Below, piece by piece: positions 59,305 through 64,000 of a DNA stretch of 64,000 bases. Each line of letters opens with the position of its first letter. Within the stretch, counting starts at the first letter, position 1. The notes beneath the pieces are model-generated. The model searched no databases. It saw only the letters and a program-made list of their open reading frames with translations, and was not told where the DNA came from. The stretch comes from Acinetobacter wuhouensis (GTDB lineage: Bacteria; Pseudomonadota; Gammaproteobacteria; Pseudomonadales; Moraxellaceae): the NCBI RefSeq assembly GCF_001696605.3, contig NZ_CP031716.1:806001-870000 (forward strand), written 5' to 3'. The position numbers were made by a program, and so were the translations under genes.

Positions 59305-59703
59305 AGTATGGGCGGTCATGGTGCTTTGACTTTGGCTTGGAAATATCCCAATTTATTTAAATCTGTTTCAGCATTTGCCCCGATTTGTGCGCCAAGTGAT
59401 TGTCCATGGGGAGAAAAAGCGTTCTCAAATTACCTTGGAAATGATCAGTCTGAATGGGCACAACATGATGCAACACAATTGCTTTTATCCAAAGGACAGT
59501 TGTTTGATGAGGTATTGATTGATCAAGGGATTCAAGATCAATTTTATAGCCAATTGCATCCTGAAAAGTATCAACAAGCTTGTGATCAAGTGGGGCAAAA
59601 ATTAACCTTGCGATTCCATGAAGGTTATGATCATGGTTACTATTTTATTCAGAGCTTTATTGATGACCATTTGCAATTTCATGCTTTGCAACTCACCAAA
59701 TAA
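59305..59703 (+). pseudogene. fghA: S-formylglutathione hydrolase, 3' part of host gene (split)
   Basis: The second half of the host fghA from the serine codon AGT: SMGGHGALTLAWKYPNLFKS, then APICAPSDCPWGEKAFSNYL, the Asp region VLIDQGIQDQFY and the catalytic His in HEGYDHGYYF. It ends 131 residues later at the normal stop. It lacks a start of its own and is in phase with the 5' part at 53200. Confidence 0.88.
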
Positions 59704-59858
59704 TTGATTCATTTTTAGAAAATAAATAAATGAGCAAAAAACAAATTCAGTTTGCTTTTTGCTCTATTTCTTTCAATATAAAAAAACGATAAACTGACTG
59801 AGTTAATTTTTAATATATCACTTTAATTTGAATCAAATAATTGAATAAAGAGAATAAA

Positions 59859-60959
59859 ATGCAAGATCAGATTCCACCACCTTTTCCAGATCAGCCGAAT
59901 ACTACGCCGATTACACCGCCAGAAAGTCCAATAGCATCATTACACCAACCAATTGTTCGTCGTTTTAGATTTCATGGCGATGCGATGGAATATTTTGGCA
60001 TTTGGATTGTCAATATCCTGCTGACGATTATTACCTTAAGTCTTTATGCCCCATGGGCAAAAGTACGTCGCTTACGTTATTTTTATGGTAATACAGAATT
60101 TTCTCGTAGACGCTTCGATTTTACAGGAATACCCACTAAGATTTTGGTTGGGCGCCTGATTGCACTTGGGATTTATGCTGCTTTCTCTGTGTCATCACAG
60201 TATTCAATGGTCGCAACGGTTGTTGGTTTTATCGTTTTATATGCGGCTGTGCCGTGGTTGATCCGTGCAACTTTACGTTTTACCGCAAGAAATAGTAAGT
60301 TTGGTAATAGTCGTTTTTATTTTGGCGGAACAACCAAAGAGTCTTATAAGATTTTTATTTTAAGTATTCTGCTCTATATTTTTACCTTGGGTATATTTAC
60401 ACCTGTCGCGATTTGGATGTATAAAAAATACTATCTCAATCATCTCTATGCGGGACAATTAGAATTTAAATTACATGCAGATTGGTCTGCGTATATGGCA
60501 GCTGTATATGTCCCTATTTTTATGGCGATTGGAATTCTCATTGCCTTTTCAATTGTATTTTTTGGCATCATCGGTTCGATCGTTGGGTTTTCGCCAAACT
60601 TCTTTATGTTCGGTTTCTTTGGTGCGTACATAATCATTGGATTGTTTGTCTATCCTTTAATCTCTGCACGTATTTTTATTACCACTTGGAACAATACCAC
60701 TGTTGGTAATAGCCAATTTAAAACAGACTGTAATCAATGGCGCTATGCTTGGATTGTGGCTACAAATTGGATTGCTAAAATATTTACCATTGGCTTAATG
60801 TCGGCATGGGCGGCGGTTCGTATTCATCGTTATCAAATTGAATCAATGAGCTTAACGTTGTATGACGATCCAGATCAAATGATGAATTTAGCGCAACAAG
60901 AGCAAAGTGCACTTGCCGAAGAAATTAGTGACATTTTCGATATTGATGTGTCTTTATAA
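59859..60959 (+). CDS. YjgN-type membrane protein (DUF898)
   Basis: A 366-residue inner-membrane protein with a Pro-rich N-terminus and about eight membrane helices. The DUF898 signature FRFHGDAMEYFGIWIVNILL and LSLYAPWAKVRRLRYFYGNT is repeated with variation (KITxGLxSAWAAVRIHRY). Function unknown. The frame opens at 59841 (TTG), but ATG 59859 is preferred. It is 16 bp before the M48 peptidase gene, a common pair. Confidence 0.85.
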   Translation: MQDQIPPPFPDQPNTTPITPPESPIASLHQPIVRRFRFHGDAMEYFGIWIVNILLTIITLSLYAPWAKVRRLRYFYGNTEFSRRRFDFTGIPTKILVGRLIALGIYAAFSVSSQYSMVATVVGFIVLYAAVPWLIRATLRFTARNSKFGNSRFYFGGTTKESYKIFILSILLYIFTLGIFTPVAIWMYKKYYLNHLYAGQLEFKLHADWSAYMAAVYVPIFMAIGILIAFSIVFFGIIGSIVGFSPNFFMFGFFGAYIIIGLFVYPLISARIFITTWNNTTVGNSQFKTDCNQWRYAWIVATNWIAKIFTIGLMSAWAAVRIHRYQIESMSLTLYDDPDQMMNLAQQEQSALAEEISDIFDIDVSL

Positions 60960-60975
60960 AAGAATGAGTTAAATC

Positions 60976-62097
60976 ATGATGTCGCGATCAATTGATGTAA
61001 TTTTTTATGATGGTGTGGTGTCAAAACCACATCATGCGCAACTTTCAGCACAATCTGAAACAGAGGTTGTGCTGCGTTATGGTGAGCGTTTAGAGCTCCA
61101 GAAGCGCTATGCATATAACGATATGACCTTGATCGGCGCTTTGGGGAAGCTCAATCCCATTATCGAACTGAATGATGATGCCCGTATCGAGTTTCAAGGT
61201 GAGTTACCTGAATGGTTTAATTTAGGTGCGAAGAATGTTCACCATTCCATTTGGAAATTAGAACGCTCTCCCTCGTTAATTATATTCAGTGTTATTTTTG
61301 TCATCGCTTTTGTCATTGGATTGGTTAAGTGGGGTGTTCCTACCGCATCGCATTATGTGGCATTTCAATTGCCTGAAAATAGCATGAAGAAGTTAGGTGA
61401 TGAGGCGGAAGAATATGTCCTCAACAATTGGACAGCACCAAGTACTTTAGCAAAAGGTCAAAAGGATCTAATTACTCAGCAGTATCTAACGACCATAGCC
61501 GAGGGTAAGCCTGCAAAACTGGTTTTTCGTGAAGGTAGCCATTTAGGTGCAAATGCTGTTGCATTGCCAAACAATACCATTATTGTGACAGATGAATTGA
61601 TTGCAATGGCACATAGTGATCAAGAAATTCTCGGTGTTTTGGCACATGAGCAAGGGCATTTGATTCAACGACACAGCCTACAACAGGGCTTAACCAGCTT
61701 AGGATTGAGTGTGTTGTATATCGCGATGACAGGGGATAGTTCAGATTTATTCACCTCTTTACCGATGGCAATGGTCGGTGCTAACTATTCACGCAAGTTT
61801 GAGTCAGAAGCAGATATGTATGCTTTAAAATTAATGGATCGTAAGGGGATCGAAGTTTCTCATTTCGCTAATTTTTTACAGCGCTTAAGTGATGAAACTG
61901 AAGCGGCTGAGAAATCGGATGGAAAAGATAAAGCGAATAAAGCCGATCAAAAATCTGCTACAAGTACACCATCTGCGCAGAATGAAACTGATGAAAAACA
62001 TTCTTCTTTAGAGATTTTTGAAGCTTTATCGTCACATCCTGCGACTGCTGAACGGATTCAGATGGTACGTGATTTTGAAAAACAGCAAAAAAAGTAA
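60976..62097 (+). CDS. M48-family metallopeptidase
   Basis: A 373-residue peptidase. One membrane helix lies at about 99-119. The zinc site HEQGH (224-228) lies in VLAHEQGHLIQRH, and the third ligand Glu is in FESEADMYAL. The N-terminal part is a soluble beta domain. M48 enzymes cleave misfolded or other membrane-linked proteins. It is cotranscribed with the DUF898 gene. Confidence 0.88.
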   Translation: MMSRSIDVIFYDGVVSKPHHAQLSAQSETEVVLRYGERLELQKRYAYNDMTLIGALGKLNPIIELNDDARIEFQGELPEWFNLGAKNVHHSIWKLERSPSLIIFSVIFVIAFVIGLVKWGVPTASHYVAFQLPENSMKKLGDEAEEYVLNNWTAPSTLAKGQKDLITQQYLTTIAEGKPAKLVFREGSHLGANAVALPNNTIIVTDELIAMAHSDQEILGVLAHEQGHLIQRHSLQQGLTSLGLSVLYIAMTGDSSDLFTSLPMAMVGANYSRKFESEADMYALKLMDRKGIEVSHFANFLQRLSDETEAAEKSDGKDKANKADQKSATSTPSAQNETDEKHSSLEIFEALSSHPATAERIQMVRDFEKQQKK

Positions 62098-62148
62098 CCT
62101 GATTTTAAAGGTTATTTTTGATTCCAAAGGATAACATCAAGCGAAGTC

Positions 62149-62427
62149 TTAAGCTTGATGTTGCCACTCCACCGTGAATTCTTGCTGTGCCATTCGATTT
62201 AAATGTTCAATAATCACATGCTGTAAATGAGCATCATCTTCTTGTGAGGTCTCTAATTCGACAATAAGACGATCTATGTGTGGACGTAAAATCACAGTCG
62301 CATCGGGCATGAAAATACTGAATTTTTCATCTGTTTCAGCCACTTCAAATTTGTGTTTCCAATGATTCAATAAACGTTTGGCAACGCGTTTTGCATCATC
62401 AGTTTGAATAGTAGTATTGCTTTTCAT
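62149..62427 (-). CDS. DUF2218-family protein
   Basis: A 92-residue protein with HWKHKFEV and a C-terminal HLNRMAQQEFTVEWQH, as in the DUF2218 family. Function unknown; similar proteins sit near siderophore or iron genes in other bacteria. The ATG 6 bp upstream (62433) is too close to GGAG, so I prefer 62427. Confidence 0.8.
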   Translation of the reverse strand: MKSNTTIQTDDAKRVAKRLLNHWKHKFEVAETDEKFSIFMPDATVILRPHIDRLIVELETSQEDDAHLQHVIIEHLNRMAQQEFTVEWQHQA

Positions 62428-62616
62428 TCTCATTTACTCCTGAGCCCACTTAAAACTAGCAAAAAAACATGGCTCAGGCTGTTATTTAAATAGAACGCTT
62501 CGTTGCATTATTGCAATGCCAATCATGGCTTGGACGATTTATCGCAGGCTTTCAGCAAAGTTCAGCCAGAAATTTGCTATAATTGAGAAAACCCATATTT
62601 CAAGCCAGGTTGATCC

Positions 62617-63303
62617 ATGTCCAAGCCATTTTTAATTGCACCCTCTATTTTATCTGCTGATTTTGCTCGTTTGGGTGAAGAAGTTGACAATGTATTAGCT
62701 TCAGGCGCAGATGTTGTGCATTTTGATGTGATGGATAATCACTATGTACCGAACTTAACTTTTGGTGCTGGTATATGTAAAGCTTTGAAAAAATATGGCA
62801 TTCAAGCGCCAATTGATGTGCATCTTATGGTTTCACCTGTAGATCGTATGATCGGTGACTTCCTAGAAGCAGGTGCGGATATTATTACTTTCCATCCTGA
62901 AGCAACACATCATATCGATCGTTCTTTGCAATTGATCAAAGATGGTGGTGCGAAAGCAGGTTTAGTATTTAACCCTGCAACACCTTTGCATTACCTAGAC
63001 TATGTTTTAGATAAAGTTGATCAAGTACTGTTGATGAGTGTGAACCCTGGTTTTGGTGGGCAAAAATTCATTCCTGGTACTTTGGATAAATTACGTCAGG
63101 CACGTAAAATCATTGATACCTCAGGTCGTGATATTCGTTTGGAAGTCGATGGTGGCGTAACACCGGCCAATATCCGTGAAATTGCAGAAGCGGGTGCAGA
63201 TATGTTTGTGGCAGGTTCAGCGATTTTTGGTAAGCCTGATTATAAAGCGGTGATTGATGAGATGCGTGCTGAATTGGCATTGGCAGGTTCACAGAAGGCT
63301 TAG
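62617..63303 (+). CDS. rpe: Ribulose-phosphate 3-epimerase
   Basis: A 228-residue TIM-barrel enzyme of the pentose-phosphate pathway. Motifs [32 protein letters not shown] (metal ligands), [18 protein letters not shown] and LEVDGGV are all present. The ATG is the family start. Confidence 0.96.
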   Translation: MSKPFLIAPSILSADFARLGEEVDNVLASGADVVHFDVMDNHYVPNLTFGAGICKALKKYGIQAPIDVHLMVSPVDRMIGDFLEAGADIITFHPEATHHIDRSLQLIKDGGAKAGLVFNPATPLHYLDYVLDKVDQVLLMSVNPGFGGQKFIPGTLDKLRQARKIIDTSGRDIRLEVDGGVTPANIREIAEAGADMFVAGSAIFGKPDYKAVIDEMRAELALAGSQKA

Positions 63304-63318
63304 ACTTTTACACAATAA

Positions 63319-63390
63319 TATGGATAAAATTGTGGATAAGTTTGATGATAACTATATGGATAACTGTGTAGATAAGCTTGCTGATAAACT
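63319..63390 (+). repeat. Six tandem 12-bp units resembling DnaA boxes
   Basis: Six consecutive 12-mers of the form T-N-N-N-GATAA-N-N-N, for example TATGGATAAAAT and TGTGGATAAGTT. The unit at 63331-63339 is TGTGGATAA, the complement of the consensus DnaA box TTATCCACA. The other five differ at one to three bases. All six have the same orientation and an exact 12-bp period. A 27-codon ORF (63320-63403) also passes through it. This is the only structure in the 63304-63447 gap. Confidence 0.65.
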
Positions 63391-63448
63391 GTTTATAGTT
63401 TAAGCAAAATAAGATCAATTGCTTATGACTTATACAAAATAAGTTTAA

Positions 63449-63473
63449 AAAGAGTCCAAACGGGCTCTTTTTT
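63449..63473 (+). terminator. Terminator after rpe
   Basis: A 9-bp stem AAAGAGTCC / GGGCTCTTT (one G-T wobble) with a 4-nt loop, then T run. The region 63474-63726 shows no other feature. Confidence 0.75.
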
Positions 63474-63726
63474 GATTTAAATACCAAGAAAATTTCTGTT
63501 TTATTTTTAATCTGTATTTTACAAACATGCTGTTTGATTATTAGGCACTAAATACAGATAGGAAAAGGGCTTGATGATTTTTCATTGGCATAATTTACTT
63601 TATACATGATTTCGTATTGATACGGTTTTAGACTTCAAATATGTATTGAATGTCATTGCGCGATTTGCCACTCCTCAAATTATTGGGTATGCTAAAACGA
63701 GTTAATTCTCACTTGATTGATGGATA

Positions 63727-64000
63727 ATGTTCACACAACTCTGCAAACAGGCTTGGTTTGTTTGTCTTATGGTTTTTGCCATAGGGTGGAGTGGTGTGTC
63801 TGTAGCTTCTGTAAAAACCATGCAGATCAGTATGCAGATGCAACATGAGCAGATACAGAATCAAACTGGTGTTGATCATGCAACCATGATGCAGCACATG
63901 TCAGTACAGGATATGAAACAGCATTGTACAGATCTGGAAGCACAGAATCAGCAGAACGATGGCTCTGCACTGAGTCTAACAGATTGTCATAATCAACTGA
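63727..64000 (+). CDS. Exported Met/His/Gln-rich protein (partial, runs off the window)
   Basis: Starts at ATG 63727 and stays open to the last base. The N-terminal signal-like helix ends near GVSVA. The mature part is rich in Met, His and Gln (ISMQMQHEQI, ATMMQHMS) with Cys-containing segments (KQHCTDLE, TDCHNQ). Such composition suggests metal (copper) binding, as in CopL/DUF2946-like proteins. That is inference, and the rest of the gene is not visible. Confidence 0.55.
   Translation, partial: MFTQLCKQAWFVCLMVFAIGWSGVSVASVKTMQISMQMQHEQIQNQTGVDHATMMQHMSVQDMKQHCTDLEAQNQQNDGSALSLTDCHNQL

Noticed and set aside
53200..59305. CATT as a shared integration core (left CATTC, right CATTG)
   Set aside because: Using it as crossover would put a stop into fghA after excision (CAT-TGA), so it cannot be the simple core.

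Overview
The window is a chromosomal segment of an Acinetobacter species. The low-GC coding style, a LysR-fpr divergent pair of the Pseudomonas/Acinetobacter type, the six-gene fil cluster (filA-filF) and the ibaG-murA-hisG-hisD-hisC block together point to that genus. I cannot name the species from sequence alone.

Layout. 1-6314: the 3' part of the respiratory complex I operon (end of nuoI, then nuoJKLMN), closed by a terminator. 6436-9253: upp, then three consecutive cold-shock-domain genes, two of them with a C-terminal membrane anchor. 9337-14636: a finR-like LysR regulator divergent from fpr, small membrane proteins, and a large mechanosensitive-channel-like protein with five repeated helices. 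14650-20299 (minus strand): a flavoprotein, a PLP-dependent desulfhydrase/deaminase, and a tetR-MFS-hlyD efflux operon with a perfect 20-bp palindrome in front of tetR. 20519-25397: small exported proteins, oleate hydratase, a LysE exporter and an orphan nuclease-like ORF. 25444-28727 (minus): a GltIJKL-type amino-acid ABC transporter. 29245-36481: rpoN, hpf, ibaG, murA, hisG, hisD, hisC. 36512-37873 (minus): pabB. 38134-46511: the fil surface/outer-membrane cluster. 46591-52549: two Nudix hydrolases, a gamma-carbonic-anhydrase-like protein, tsaB, uppP, rsmJ and a membrane C13 (caspase-like) peptidase. 52763-59703: a split fghA gene containing a mobile element. 59859-64000: yjgN-like and M48 peptidase genes, a DUF2218 gene, rpe, a 12-bp repeat array, and the start of an exported protein that runs off the window.

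The most unusual locus is 52763-59703. The host S-formylglutathione hydrolase gene (fghA) is cut at the codon of its catalytic serine (G-H-S-M-G-G) by about 6.1 kb of AT-rich DNA, with no evident loss of target sequence. Just inside the left end the insert carries a complete but clearly different fghA. Next comes a DEAD/DEAH-like helicase gene, then at the right end a tyrosine recombinase reading inward. Short TTCCATA-containing repeats lie near both ends. The element therefore seems to inactivate a housekeeping detoxification gene and supply a replacement whose own serine region differs from the target. It has since decayed. One IS3-family element sits in the helicase with a 4-bp target duplication (ATGG) and would leave the frame intact if removed. 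A second IS3-family element, with no target duplication, truncates the 3' ends of both helicase and recombinase, which implies a deletion of the element's middle.

Most of the rest is housekeeping. Genes lie in tight operons (nuo, his, glt, filB-F), and simple stem-loop terminators are easy to see. I found no tRNA, rRNA or CRISPR array.
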